A stretch of DNA of 17,500 nucleotides, taken from assembly GCA_963170055.1 (NCBI GenBank), contig CAUJGJ010000313.1, positions 3,174,201 through 3,191,700 on the forward strand, in the 5' to 3' direction. This document shows, piece after piece, positions 1 through 8,676 of the stretch (within the stretch, counting starts at the first letter, position 1; each line of letters opens with the position of its first letter). The notes beneath the pieces were generated by a model. It was given only the letters and a program-made list of their open reading frames with translations, was not told the DNA's origin and ran no database searches. Source of the stretch: Halisarca cf. caerulea (lineage: Eukaryota > Porifera > Demospongiae > Chondrillida > Halisarcidae). Both the position numbers and the translations under genes were made by a program.

Positions 1-280
1 ATATGAATGGAACATATGGTTTGAGTAGGGTAATGTAGAATACTAGGGTAAGTTCAAACAGGAGTTTTTGCTATGCTTGGGCTATTGTCCCATATTGATC
101 ACAGCTGATCTCCCAATTCAGGAAAACAAACCCAACAGTAGATAGTGTGTGTAACTTGTGTTTGATACTGCTGTTGACTGACTGTTCCAAATTGCCCCGC
201 TGTTCCAAATTACATATCTACCACAATACTTAACACTTTTTTGTTCGGTCTTTATATTTGTGTGTCTACCTCTTACCTAG
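1..280. other. Upstream intron of CD225 copy A
   Basis: No open frame or RNA gene is visible. The stretch ends in the acceptor tract TACCTCTTACCTAG just before the exon at 281. It is best read as intron between an unseen first exon and the proline-rich exon. Confidence 0.5.
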
Positions 281-2569
281 CTCCTCCACCAGGTTATCAG
301 TATGGTTCACCCATTGCTCCTCCGCCTCCTCCTCCTGGAAATCAGTATGGCACTACCACTAATGTGACGGTATGTTTTGACATACGTAGATGTGGTAACT
401 GATCTTTTCACTGAATGTCCTATGGTTATGCAACCTGTAGAATTGTCACTTGAGATGCATGTACGTAACATGATATAGGTAGATTGCAATAATCGGAGGC
501 TGTTTTGATTCGTGTTATCAGATAATTCTTCTAGTTTTCCTTTTAGTAGTCATTTGTCATGGCTTGGGCTACCTCTCAGTACCCTCGATCCCCCATGTAG
601 CATCACTTTGCTTTGGAAGCTAATGAAGTGAATCTGTGCATGATGACCTCTTGTAGGTTAACATGTGGACGCAATACAGTGTGCGGGCATCCAACTGAGC
701 TTCTACTGGGGGTTGTGGGACAATATAGTACATACTATTCTTAGACACATGTACGTACGTACATGGGGCTTTATCACCCTTGTTGGTTTTTGGGGGGAAT
801 CCCCCCTGCCCTGGGACAATTTCTAACTAACTAAGGCCTGCCTAATGCTATAGTTTTGAGTACAGCTGATCAGTATCTTCACTATAAGCCGTGTGTATGT
901 ATTGTATAAGATTTGTATTATTTGGTTCATGTTTGTTCTGCAGGTGGTATCCACTCAGCCTGTGAGGACCTACCCTGTACAGGGCCCACCCCCGCGGTCA
1001 TATCTGGTGCTGGCAATAATTTCACTGATTTTTGGATTCTGGCCTCTTGGAATAGTTGCTATTCTTTTCAGTGTCAGAGTGAGTGGTTTATTGTTGATTT
1101 GTCACATGAAATGTTGGAGCACATTAGGAATAGTATACAGGCAGAGTTGTAGTGTACTGCAGTACTGTAGATCAAATGAAAACAGTTAAACGTCCCCACT
1201 AGATGCTTTCAGTGCATAGCAATTCAACTTGGAGTTGGCTAAAGGCTTCCCACGTTAAATAATGATACCTGATACCTGATACCTGCAATTGATGTATCCT
1301 TTTAAATCCTTCCCATATTCAATCCTTTTTTCCCTTGTGATATTCCCATTGCTTGCTGATCTCATTGCCAGCAGCTGCCAGGTGTCACAGTGTAGGCATG
1401 TGCCACACTAAACGGAGCATCCTCTGTAATGAGAAATGTTTGCAGTTTCAAACTGATGAATTGTGTTTTGCATACATGTCCAGCGAGATTTGTGAATGTG
1501 ATCTAAAAAGTAAGACCTTCAGATTTGCATTGATTTGCATGTTTATTGTGAGTATATTGTGAGTTATTATTAAGTTTTCGTGAATTGTTTTGTCATTTGT
1601 GAAAATTACAGAAAGAGGATGATGGTCTTGGATAATGAATGATTGTATGACAACTTGTATTGTTGATGAATTCTGGTTCTCTGTTCTTTCATGGTTTGAC
1701 TACTATGTTCAGGTCCATACGCAAGAATCCCACAAAGGAGGGGGGGGGGGGGGGGGCATGAGCAAATTAGAGCTGTAATTTTCATTTTTAGGATGAATTT
1801 TGTTGTAGCGTAATTTTACTCCTCAGCATGTATCATGTGCCACAAAAGCATAATGTCACTAAGTAACGATACAGCGCATGTATTAGCAGTGGTACATCCA
1901 AACAGTGACGTCATTGCGGTGTGATATGACGTCATCCATAATCATGGCCGTTCGCATTGACCTAAAATCCGCGCTGGAAAACAAAGTACATTGGTCGAAA
2001 TCTTAAGAAACTTCACATTTTAACTACTTTTGAGGTTATATTAAGATTGTGTAGTTGATATTGTAGATTTGTTTGATTTCTATTTAATTGTGAGGGATCT
2101 GCCTAGGCTCAGCTAGGTACAGTGGAACCTCTCTATAACGGACACTTTGGGACCAGATGAACAGTTTGTTATACAGAGGTTTACACTATTCAGAGGTTAT
2201 TTTACATGTGCAACAATCTATCTGGTCCCACAAAATTAGTCTGTTGTAGAGAGGTTTCCTCTATTAATGGAGTTTGTTATAAGTGGTTCCACTGTATTTT
2301 GCATTCAGATGGCCTGTGCAAAATCATGGGCTTCCATTTAGGGGGGGTTCATTCAAACCCCTCACCCTCCCTGCGTACAGGCTTGATGTTAGTGCTGTTT
2401 TTTTATCCTGTTCATGTAGTCTATGAATGCTTACAGTGCTGGCAATCATGAACTTGGCTTCTTTTATGCAAGAAAAGCCCGTCTCTTTGGTCTTCTTGGC
2501 ATTGTGATTGGCACAGTGATCTATATCCTCGTTGTGATTTTAGCTGTTGTTTCAGTAGCAATAGGATAG
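281..2569 (+). CDS. CD225/dispanin family two-pass membrane protein, copy A (5'-partial)
   Basis: Three exons join in frame. Exon 281-369 (after CCTAG, before GTATGT) encodes a Pro/Gly/Tyr-rich cytoplasmic tail with motifs PPPGYQYG and PPPPPPGNQYG. Exon 944-1078 (after TTCTGCAG, before GTGAGT) encodes QGPPPRSYLVLAI and then FGFWPLGIVAI, the first half of a CD225 domain: a membrane segment with the family's PLGIVA signature. Exon 2420-2569 encodes a polar loop (GNHELGFFYARKARLFG), a second membrane segment starting LGIVIGTV, and stop TAG at 2567-2569. Exon-exon joins are phase 0. CD225 proteins (IFITM, PRRT, SynDIG-like) sit in plasma or endosomal membranes and affect fusion or trafficking; which role applies here cannot be told. 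The first exon lies before the window. Copy B suggests the missing start encodes MSDKNPLIP. The reading frame is intact throughout the part seen. Confidence 0.85.
370..943 (+). other. Intron of CD225 copy A with a dispersed repeat fragment
   Basis: The intron begins GTATGT and ends TTCTGCAG. It holds a 27-nt word (644-670) whose reverse complement is found twice in the repeat island at 8206-8232 and 8495-8521. It also holds a G-run/C-run hairpin (GGGGGGAATCCCCCC, around 791-806). Nothing coding is visible. Confidence 0.55.
1740..1756. repeat. G17 homopolymer run
   Basis: Seventeen consecutive G residues follow AAGGA. Such runs are length-unstable and prone to G-quadruplex formation. The run lies inside the insertion specific to the copy A intron. 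Confidence 0.9.
1906..1934. promoter_or_regulatory. Pair of consensus CRE sites (TGACGTCA) in CD225-A intron
   Basis: Two perfect TGACGTCA palindromes occur at 1906-1913 and 1927-1934, 21 bp apart, or two helical turns. This octamer binds CREB/ATF-type bZIP dimers across animals. Ten bases downstream is an ATG (1944) in good Kozak context (AATCATGG) that opens a 20-codon frame. Binding, or promoter use, is inferred only. Confidence 0.45.
2120..2294. mobile_element. Tigger/pogo-like MITE, 175 bp
   Basis: The element starts CAGTGGAACCTC and ends GGTTCCACTG, giving inverted termini, and is flanked by TA on both sides (2118-2119 and 2295-2296), as expected for the Tc1/mariner/pogo superfamily target duplication. 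It has no coding capacity. It lies in the part of the CD225-A intron missing from copy B, so it arrived after the duplication or was lost from B. Confidence 0.7.
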
Positions 2570-4419
2570 TACTGGCACTTAATCCTCTCATTGACTTAAT
2601 TAATATTCTTCATTGACATGCATGAACACCCATAGGTTTGTACTGACGTCTGGACTTCTGTATTTTGTTAATAATTGTAATCAATTTACCAAGTTGAATG
2701 AGGATTTTATTATCAGGTTATTTCTTGTTGTTTTAATTAAATTAATTGTCTCTTTCTATTAAAATGGCTCTGAAATATTCTGGTTCACATACAAAATATT
2801 CTGTAGCTGTCGTAGATAATGCTACAGCCAATAGCATAAAATGCAACAGATGAAATACATGCCCTGTTTACAGTGAACTTTACATCACTTGTCTGTTCAT
2901 GTGTAACTAATTATGTGCATAATTCTGCATAATATACTTAAGCTTCTTTTTTTGCTATTTGCAAGCACTCAGAGTGTAATGTACTGCATGCGCGCGCAGT
3001 GTAATATGTGCACATACATGCTTACATATTGCATATATAGCCAGCCATTGACCCTGATATCCACAGAGTACGCCCAGGGAAGAGGAAACTGTACTCAGCT
3101 AGCACAGTTTGAGCCTTATAATGTATATACTATTGTGAACTATGGTAGTGATCCGTATAATATTATAGGGATGATGTTGAAAAAACACATGGCCGCTCAT
3201 ACAGTAGGGCCAACTTTATTTTCGCTAAAATTAATCTAATATGTGTACATACATGAACCATGCTCAGCTAGGTCGCACTTAACATAATTATGCGTGTGTG
3301 ACACTACAATAAGTTGTCTCCACCATCATGCACCTCTGTGATACCCCACCCCACCCCTGTACAGCTATCCATTAAAGCTGTTTTAGATCTCTCTCAATCA
3401 CATATGGCAGAAGTGAGTTTTTAGCAAAATACCGTAAATGCTGGCTGTAAAAGTGCGGATGCTTATGTGCCAGCAAGGAAATAGGTGCTTAACAAGGAAC
3501 ACCCACTTAACAGTGACACATCAGCCATACCATTCTCCAATACTGTAGACACTTACCAAAAAGCGAGCTCCCAAAAACCCAGCAGCACTTAATATAACCA
3601 GTGTTTACAGTACATTTGATGATACAGACGTGAACATTGTATCCATGTCATTCCTGCACTATATGTCTCACTATACAATTAATAGATTATTATCATGCAT
3701 CAATGTGCATTCCATAATTAATTAATTGATAATTAAAGGAGAGTAAAGCTAATTATATGCAATAGATACATTAAATTATTTATAATGCTATAATAATTAT
3801 TCTGAGCAATTTAGCAAGGTTAATTGGCCCATTGTCAATGGGAGTCCAATCGAGGTTGCCCACACATTTTATTCCACCTTTGACCCAGAACAGATATTTT
3901 CAACTTAAATTGCAGCTCTGTCCATTTTGAGACTGAAGAACACATCTATACAGCAGGTAACAACTTGGATACATGTGATCTACAGATATCAGTACGTAAG
4001 CCCCGTTTCAATCAGAGTTCACACAGTTCCGTTATAACCAAAGAACTTTCAAATCTTGGCCTTCTTTGCAATATGTCTCATTGTTCCATTTGGAGCTCAA
4101 GTTATACATCATGTTATAAGGTTATTATTTTGAAATTTTGCTAAATAATTTTAAAATCCAATAAAGAAGAGGTAGGATTTCTGATATCAGTTTTCGGTCA
4201 CTAAATACATTGGCCATGATGGTGGCCATTTGTAACGTTGTTTCATTCCTAGACTCACAAGTGCTATACCGCTGTTGGGTGTGGGAATTGAGGTCTGAAC
4301 TGCATGTGTTCATTTAATTTACTAGTATATAGTCTACATTGTACATAATTTGATTAATTTAATATATATAATAGAATACAATAAGTGGTGGACACATTGA
4401 TGGGAATAGAGTACAGAAT
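2570..4419. other. 3' flank of CD225 copy A, no gene seen
   Basis: The sequence is AT-rich. ATTAAA hexamers at 2736 and 2758 are possible poly(A) signals for CD225-A, though only weakly supported. One miniature element (3430-3612) interrupts it. The open frames at 2913-3239 (+) and 4125-4313 (-) lack domain features and are not conserved in unit B, so they were not called as genes. Confidence 0.5.
3430..3612. mobile_element. Mariner-like MITE with TACCGTAAATGCTGG termini
   Basis: The left end TACCGTAAATGCTGG is mirrored at the right end (CCAGTGTTTACAGTA, reverse complement TACTGTAAACACTGG), 13 of 15 bases agreeing. TA stands at both outer edges. The 183-bp interior is non-coding. It is absent from the matching position in unit B. 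Confidence 0.6.
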
Positions 4420-4491
4420 TCAGTGACTGCATTTCCTGCTCTTGACAGAACTGATCTGATGGCTCTTGGTAGCCTCCTTATCCCTCATCTC
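4420..4491 (-). pseudogene. Candidate C-terminal RhoGEF exon, copy A
   Basis: On the minus strand, acceptor TATATATAG precedes 72 nt that read EMRDKEATKSHQISSVKSRK and then C-S-H and TGA. The copy B equivalent (10961-11032) has the same acceptor position, length and stop, and differs by a few substitutions. It lies downstream of the frameshifted DH exon remnant of copy A, so it is probably no longer translated. The phase that would join it to the DH exon as drawn does not fit, so either an exon between them is unrecognised or this is not the true reading frame. Confidence 0.35.
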
Positions 4492-5118
4492 CTATATATA
4501 GTGAGGAGGAGATACGCACAGTGAGCAATAAATTTTAATTGACATAATTATGGATTGCACATAAATTATATACTGCATTTGTGAGAATTATAATATTATT
4601 ATACACACTGCTATGGTAGTAGTCCATATGACATTACTGTATAGGGATGGCGTGATTGAATACAAACAGCAGAATATAGGCATTTGTGCATACTAAATGG
4701 CACTAAAATTTCATTATGTGAACGCATGTACATGATCCGTCTGGATGCCCACCAATTGTGCGATGGCATAACCCTGCTATCCTGTTATGCAACCGTATGG
4801 CAAGACTGAAGTTGTTCCATCAGAGATGGAAGCCCTACACAACAAGAAGAGCTATATAGTGTTTGAGATCAGTTTTTTACAGGGCGAGCGAAGCCTAATT
4901 GGTCGTCCGGTTGAACAACCAGAGTCGACCTGGTTAGCCAACTGGAAAAGTTAGCCATTGAGTTAAAACATATTATACATGATCAATGGATATTATAATA
5001 TTGCAATGTATAAATTATTGATACAGTATATTTACATGTACGTATTGCAGCAACTGAGATTTTGTTTGTACATATAAACATCATGTATGCTATATCATAC
5101 CGTCATGCATGTACTTAC
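4492..5118. other. Intron-like spacer between copy A RhoGEF remnants
   Basis: The stretch is AT-rich. A + frame around 4800-4950 contains a possible acceptor (TTTTTTACAG) before GGCGAGCGAAGC, and a short hairpin (GGTTGAACAACC), but no domain could be recognised. Confidence 0.3.
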
Positions 5119-5342
5119 AATTGGATTATGTTTCTTCTGAACCATAATACTTTTGCAAGTCTTAGACTTCTTTTTGCTAGCAACATTATCCGATTTTGCT
5201 TCTTGTGAGGTGTTGATGCAGTTGAGTATATGCATGCTCCAAGGTCTCCATTGCACTCTGCAGTTTTGGATCACAGAAGTCTAGTTCTTTCAGTAGCTCA
5301 GACAGCAGTAGACGGTAGCGAGGGAGCCGCTGTACGGGTGTA
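5119..5342 (-). pseudogene. RhoGEF DH-domain exon remnant, copy A
   Basis: On the minus strand this reads [21 protein letters not shown], the CR3 core of a Dbl-homology domain, matching copy C. Homology starts abruptly at about 5342, losing the beginning of the exon (no MDLMALLLT). After TLEH a 4-nt insertion (GCATGCATATACTC against GCATGTACTC in copy C) shifts the frame, and a further 7-nt net insertion follows near AAAGTATTATGG. The donor GTAAGT at 5113-5118 is kept. No upstream RhoGEF exons occur beyond 5342. This is a 5'-truncated, frameshifted relic. Confidence 0.8.
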
Positions 5343-5568
5343 AGGCACATTATCATGCACAATAATGTGTGTATGACCTATTGAGGAACTCAATCAGATG
5401 TATGTCGTGTACAGTAGATTCGACTACATACTGCAAAAATGCATGCATTGAGTTTACTTTTCTGCTGGAAGTACTACGCATAGGTCACGTAAATGAGAAC
5501 GCAGAAAGGTTTTTCATTAGTCTTGTACCCAGAACATGGATTAAAAGTTATTATCCATGCCTAGTCTA
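5343..5568. other. Spacer beyond the duplication edge, no gene seen
   Basis: The stretch contains a 66-codon open frame (5369-5569, +) without motifs. GTACCCAGAAC at 5525 resembles the start of the element that follows. Confidence 0.3.
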
Positions 5569-5682
5569 GTACCCAGACCCATTTCCGGCCGCCATTTTAT
5601 TCTCGCCGGTGAAAATAAAATGGTGTCTGGAAGTGAATCTTTATTTCGGAATATAATGGCAGACGGAAGTGGGTCTAGGTAC
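5569..5682. mobile_element. 114-bp inverted-repeat element with GTACCCAGACCC ends
   Basis: The left end GTACCCAGACCCATTTCCG is mirrored by CGGAAGTGGGTCTAGGTAC at the right (about 17 of 19). The interior again pairs: GGCCGCCATTTTATTC against GAATATAATGGCAGAC. It is non-coding and MITE-sized. The terminal words (CCGCCATTTT, ACGGAAGTG) recur in the larger element at 7658-8692. Confidence 0.65.
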
Positions 5683-6300
5683 GAGCATAGACAGGGGTGT
5701 TAATATGATGCTGATGCTAGATGTGGTTCCAGAAGCATGAGCTGTGGTGCTAGGCATCCATTTTGTGGCCCCATCCTATAGTTTCTATGTTCCTTGTCCT
5801 GTAAAACCATAGGTTAGTGAAACATGTGCAGGCAACTAGGCTTCATGCTATCATGCATGCACAGTATTATGGAGTACGGTAGTACTCCATATGTAGGATT
5901 GACACGGAAAAAACATGGCCGCCATACATTAGCGCAAATTTTGTTTTCGTCTGAAAACTAACGATGCAGTACAGTTAGTAACATTTAAAAGTGATATTGG
6001 TACCTTTTGACACACTAGCTATAAGATGAAGTAGTTAAAACCCTTCGTAGGCCAATTTCTTTAAAGAACTTTGCAATTTTAGACGAAAATGTATGGCTAC
6101 GCAACACCAGTACCATTTTAAGATTATTCTTATTCTTCTTCTTCTTCTTATTCTTCTCGTCGTTTTTTCGAACTGGGCTACAGGTCGCTACGAAGGGTCC
6201 AGAGGTCTCATCTTTCGCCAGTGAGCTCCGATTGTTAGCGCGAAGTGCCTTTTGTAGGTTTTGAAGCAATACCTACACTTCTAAAGCGAGAAAAAAATTT
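5683..6300. other. Repeat-derived spacer with inverted ATGGCCGCCATACAT motif
   Basis: GCCATACATT followed by TTTTCGTCTG (5921-5952) is mirrored at 6070-6100 (AGACGAAAATGTATGGC), suggesting the ends of a small decayed element. The word ATGTAGGATTGACAC at 5891-5905 recurs inside the palindrome arms (6629 and, inverted, near 7177). A minus-strand open frame (6015-6269, 84 codons) includes a lysine/asparagine tract produced by the pyrimidine microsatellite. I do not recognise it and do not call it a gene. Confidence 0.4.
6124..6158. repeat. TTC/TTA pyrimidine microsatellite
   Basis: Imperfect TTC/TTA triplet array. On the minus strand it gives a run of Lys/Asn codons. Confidence 0.75.
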
Positions 6301-6590
6301 AATAGGCAAATCCCATACATTCGCCGGATCAGCCATTTTCGGATCGGCGAAATGGCTACGCGAGACTAGACATACGCGTACGTGCACAAGGTCTGCACTT
6401 CGATATCTGATCGTCGACTTCAGCGCTCTTTTCGTTCGATCATTTGTTTCTAGATGGGTACATTGATATTAGTCAGGTAACTGCATAGATTTCTAGTTTC
6501 GTTATCTTACAAGATTTGATCGTGTTCCTTCTCAACTGCAGTGAAAACCTATTCAAGCAACCGTTTCGCTATAAAAGGAAAAACCGCACG
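6301..6590. other. CpG-richer spacer with a partial hairpin
   Basis: CpG dinucleotides are locally frequent (TTCGCCGGATC, ACGCGTACG, TCGTCGAC). TTCGCCGGATC and GGATCGGCGAA form an imperfect inverted repeat near 6318-6352. GGCTACGCGAGACTAG (6353-6368) is the same terminal word as in the hairpins at 8121-8180 and 8404-8469, so this is probably one end of a related element. A 73-codon + frame (6245-6466) has no recognisable motif. Confidence 0.4.
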
Positions 6591-7226
6591 AACAAGGGTG
6601 TATAAAAACCATTTTAAAATGGTGCAAGGATGTAGGATTGACACAGGATCGTGCAAAAAGCCATTATCAAAAAAGGATTCTCCAAAAACACTTGGAACAA
6701 GGTTAAGTTGCAAAACCAGTACAGGGCTAGGTGGGCAAAGGGCAAGACAGGCATAGGGCTAGACGAGCATAAGGCTACACATACATGAGGCTAGACGGGC
6801 ATAGGGCTACACATGCATGAGGCTAGATGGGCATAGGGCTAGACAGAGTTTAATTGGACTGAATGTACACTGTGCAAATTCCTACATCCCGCATGTGCAG
6901 CACATTATACAGTACATATGTGCTGCGGGATGTAGGAATTTGCACAGTGTACATTCAGTCCAATTAAACTCTGTCTAGCCCTATGCCCATCTAGCCTCAT
7001 GCATGTGTAGCCCTATGCCCGTCTAGCCTCATGTATGTGTAGCCTTATGCTCTTCTAGCCCTATGCCTGTCTTGCCCTTTGCCCACCTAGCCCTGTACTG
7101 GTTTTGCAACTTAACCTTGTTCCAAGTGTTTTTGGAGAATCCTTTTTTGATAATGGCTTTTTGCACGATCCTGTGTCAATCCTACATCCTTGCACCATTT
7201 TAAAATGGTTTTTATACACCCTTATT
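6591..7226. repeat. 636-bp near-perfect palindrome with internal minisatellite
   Basis: Arms of about 300 bp are reverse complements: 6594-6892 pairs with 6925-7223 around a centre at 6908.5, leaving about 32 nt of loop. Visible mismatches are few, for example ACGAGC against AAGAGC in the repeats. Each arm contains about three copies of a ~29-bp unit built on GGGCTAGACGGGCATAGGGC and TACACATGCATGA. The outer portion includes CCATTTTAAAATGG, itself a palindrome. A foldback transposon or a hairpin-RNA source would explain it. Short open frames here are by-products of the repeat. Confidence 0.85.
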
Positions 7227-7657
7227 ATAAGCTGCGATTGACTTCTGTCATGGCTTCACAGTCAGTGTTAAATTATTGCATGATTTGTATACACATGCAT
7301 TGCTTGTAGGAAAATAGCCACAAGGTCAATTTCCTGTTTCTTTTCTTGTAACATAATATGCATTTACAATTGACACACAATGTCATATATGGAATATTTT
7401 GTCCTTTCCCGTCCAAGATAATTGTATAGATCTAAGTTAATTGGTTATTGAGGCTATTGGTGCATGGGGGATTATATGCAATATTAGAAGCATTGTCTTT
7501 GGCCATGGCTGTGCCATATTATTATCATATTGACTAGAACTTTTTGGCATTGACTATGGTACTATGTGCTTTGTGCTAACCTCCTCTTTGGAGCCAAACT
7601 CTTGTCTCCAGAGAAAATTAATTTTAACACCCCTGCATAGATATATTTATGGTATAA
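7227..7657. other. Spacer, nothing recognised
   Basis: AT-rich sequence between two repeat structures. No exon, RNA gene or repeat could be supported. Confidence 0.4.
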
Positions 7658-8120
7658 AGTCGCGTTCCCAGCCCGAACTTCCGCCGCCGCCATTTTTTCC
7701 GGTGCAAAGGGTGGTGGTTAGTCCAGCCAGCTGTGACCCAAGTATGTACAAGTGCCGGGGGCGGAGGGGAAGAAACGTTTCTCAAATGACAATAATAGAT
7801 AGCCATAACACCAGCAAGTGCAATAGCACTACATACTGTTAGTGGTAGAGTAAGTACAACACTGAACAGACAAGAGAAAGTATTTTTGAGTTAGCATTGG
7901 GTTGGGACCTGCCCCTCAGAGCAGGCGAGGTCGATGCTGTCTTCATTGAAGGTGGCAGGGCAGTGGATGGCTGACCTTGACCCTCTACGGCACATGATGG
8001 CGGATCTCAATAAAGAGAAACTGAGTTTGCATCTCATCCAATGCAGTGTCGGGCTGTAGGGCTTGTCTTCCCTTCCGCCCCCGGTGCTTGTACGTACGTG
8101 GGTCACAGCTGGCTGGACTT

Positions 8121-8180
8121 AATCTCGCGTAGCCAGACCCTTTCTCTCTTTACACGAAAGCGGTCTGGCTACGCGAGACT
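8121..8180. repeat. Hairpin element TCTCGCGTAGCCAGACC, first copy
   Basis: TCTCGCGTAGCCAGACC pairs with GGTCTGGCTACGCGAGA around a short pyrimidine-rich loop (TTTCTCTCTTTACACGAAAGC). The same terminal words appear in the second copy and at 6353. The palindrome at 10671-10717 starts and ends with the same AGTCTCG/CGAGACT. Confidence 0.75.
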
Positions 8181-8403
8181 AGGCTAGACTAGGTGGTGGT
8201 ATTTTGTCCACATGTTAACCTACAAGAGGTCACTCATGTGATGTGATCGGGCTGACCTTGACCCTCTAAGGCACATGATGGCAGATCTCAATAAAGAGAC
8301 ACTGAGTTTGCATCTCATCCAATGCAGTGTCTGGCTGTAGGGCTTGTCTTCCCTTCCGCCCCCCTGGTACTTGTACGTACATGGGTCACAGCTGGCTGGA
8401 CTT

Positions 8404-8469
8404 AGTCTCGTGTATAGCCAGACCCTTTCTCTCTCTACACGAAAGCGGTCTGGCTACATACGCGAGACT
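8404..8469. repeat. Hairpin element AGTCTCG...CGAGACT, second copy
   Basis: This is the tandem partner of the hairpin at 8121-8180, with small insertions in each arm (TGTATAGCC, GGCTACATACGCG) that break exact pairing near the tips. Confidence 0.7.
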
Positions 8470-8534
8470 AGGCTAGACTAGGTGGTGGTATTTTGTCCAC
8501 ATGTTAACCTACAAGAGGTCACTCATGTGATGTG

Positions 8535-8637
8535 ATTGCACCATAGACACTCTAAACTACGTAACCAGTTTAGAAGGTATTGATTGCACCATAGATATTC
8601 TATACTACGTACAGTATAGAATATTTATGATTGCACC
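8535..8637. repeat. Two tandem hairpin units headed TGATTGCACCATAG
   Basis: TGATTGCACCATAG is followed by a hairpin (TCTAAACTACGTAACCAGTTTAGA), then TGATTGCACCATAG again with a second hairpin (ATATTCTATACTACGTACAGTATAGAATAT), then a third GATTGCACCA. The stem bases differ between units while pairing is maintained. Confidence 0.6.
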
Positions 8638-8655
8638 ACCCTTCGCCCTGGAAAA

Positions 8656-8676
8656 AATGGCGGCAGCGGAAGTGTG
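8656..8676 (+). promoter_or_regulatory. YY1-like and ETS-like sites just upstream of CD225-B
   Basis: The right terminus of the element reads AAAATGGCGGC and then CGGAAGTG, close to the animal YY1 (AANATGGCGGC) and ETS/GABP (CCGGAAGTG) consensus sites. They lie about 60-80 bp before the ATG at 8735. A role as core promoter is inferred from sequence and position alone. Confidence 0.4.

Larger units (their letters stand above)
1079..2419 (+). other. Large intron of CD225 copy A carrying about 670 bp absent from copy B
   Basis: This intron runs 1341 bp; the homologous intron in copy B (8911-9527) is 617 bp. The two align at the start and near the end. Extra sequence in A lies roughly between 1713 and 2385 and contains a 17-G run, two consensus CRE sites and a Tigger-like miniature element. 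An 8-bp unit (TGATACCT) is repeated three times near 1263-1286. Short open frames here (around 1353-1562 and 2206-2451) have no support as exons. Confidence 0.6.
944..5342. repeat. Segmental duplication, unit A (CD225 plus antisense RhoGEF 3' part)
   Basis: This block matches 8794-11640 in the same orientation. Shared landmarks are the CD225 exons, the 3' flank (2572-2655 against 9696-9781, nearly identical), the ACATGGCCGC motif (3187 against 10191), the small antisense exon (4420-4491 against 10961-11032) and the antisense DH exon. The unit ends abruptly at about 5342, inside the DH exon, where copy B continues. Confidence 0.8.
7970..8530. repeat. 281-bp direct tandem duplication
   Basis: Two adjacent copies (7970-8250 and 8251-8530) start GCTGACCTTGACCCTCTA and end GTCACTCATGTGATGTGAT. 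Divergence is low, mainly single substitutions and small indels such as CCCCCGGTGC against CCCCCCTGGTAC. Each copy contains one hairpin (8121-8180, 8404-8469). Confidence 0.85.

Noticed and set aside
893..1189. 98-codon frame starting at 893 taken as a complete gene
   Set aside because: Only 944-1078 is exon. The start lies in intron before the TTCTGCAG acceptor, and the end runs past the GTGAGT donor.
4790..4960. Possible exon reading EVVPSEMEALHNKK with an acceptor-like TTTTTTACAG nearby
   Set aside because: No homologue in unit B and no recognised family. The acceptor lies inside the open frame rather than before it.
6015..6269. 84-codon minus-strand frame with FFKEIGLRRVL
   Set aside because: Its middle is a microsatellite-derived lysine tract and the surrounding DNA is repeat-like. 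No family could be named, so it is described only as part of the spacer.
6541..6756. 71-codon frame starting before the palindrome
   Set aside because: Most of it lies in the palindrome arm and its minisatellite. No domain is visible and the mirrored arm explains the sequence.
7564..8106. Proline/arginine-rich frames on both strands
   Set aside because: They fall in terminal repeats and tandem copies of the element at 7658-8692, have no domain, and change between the tandem units.
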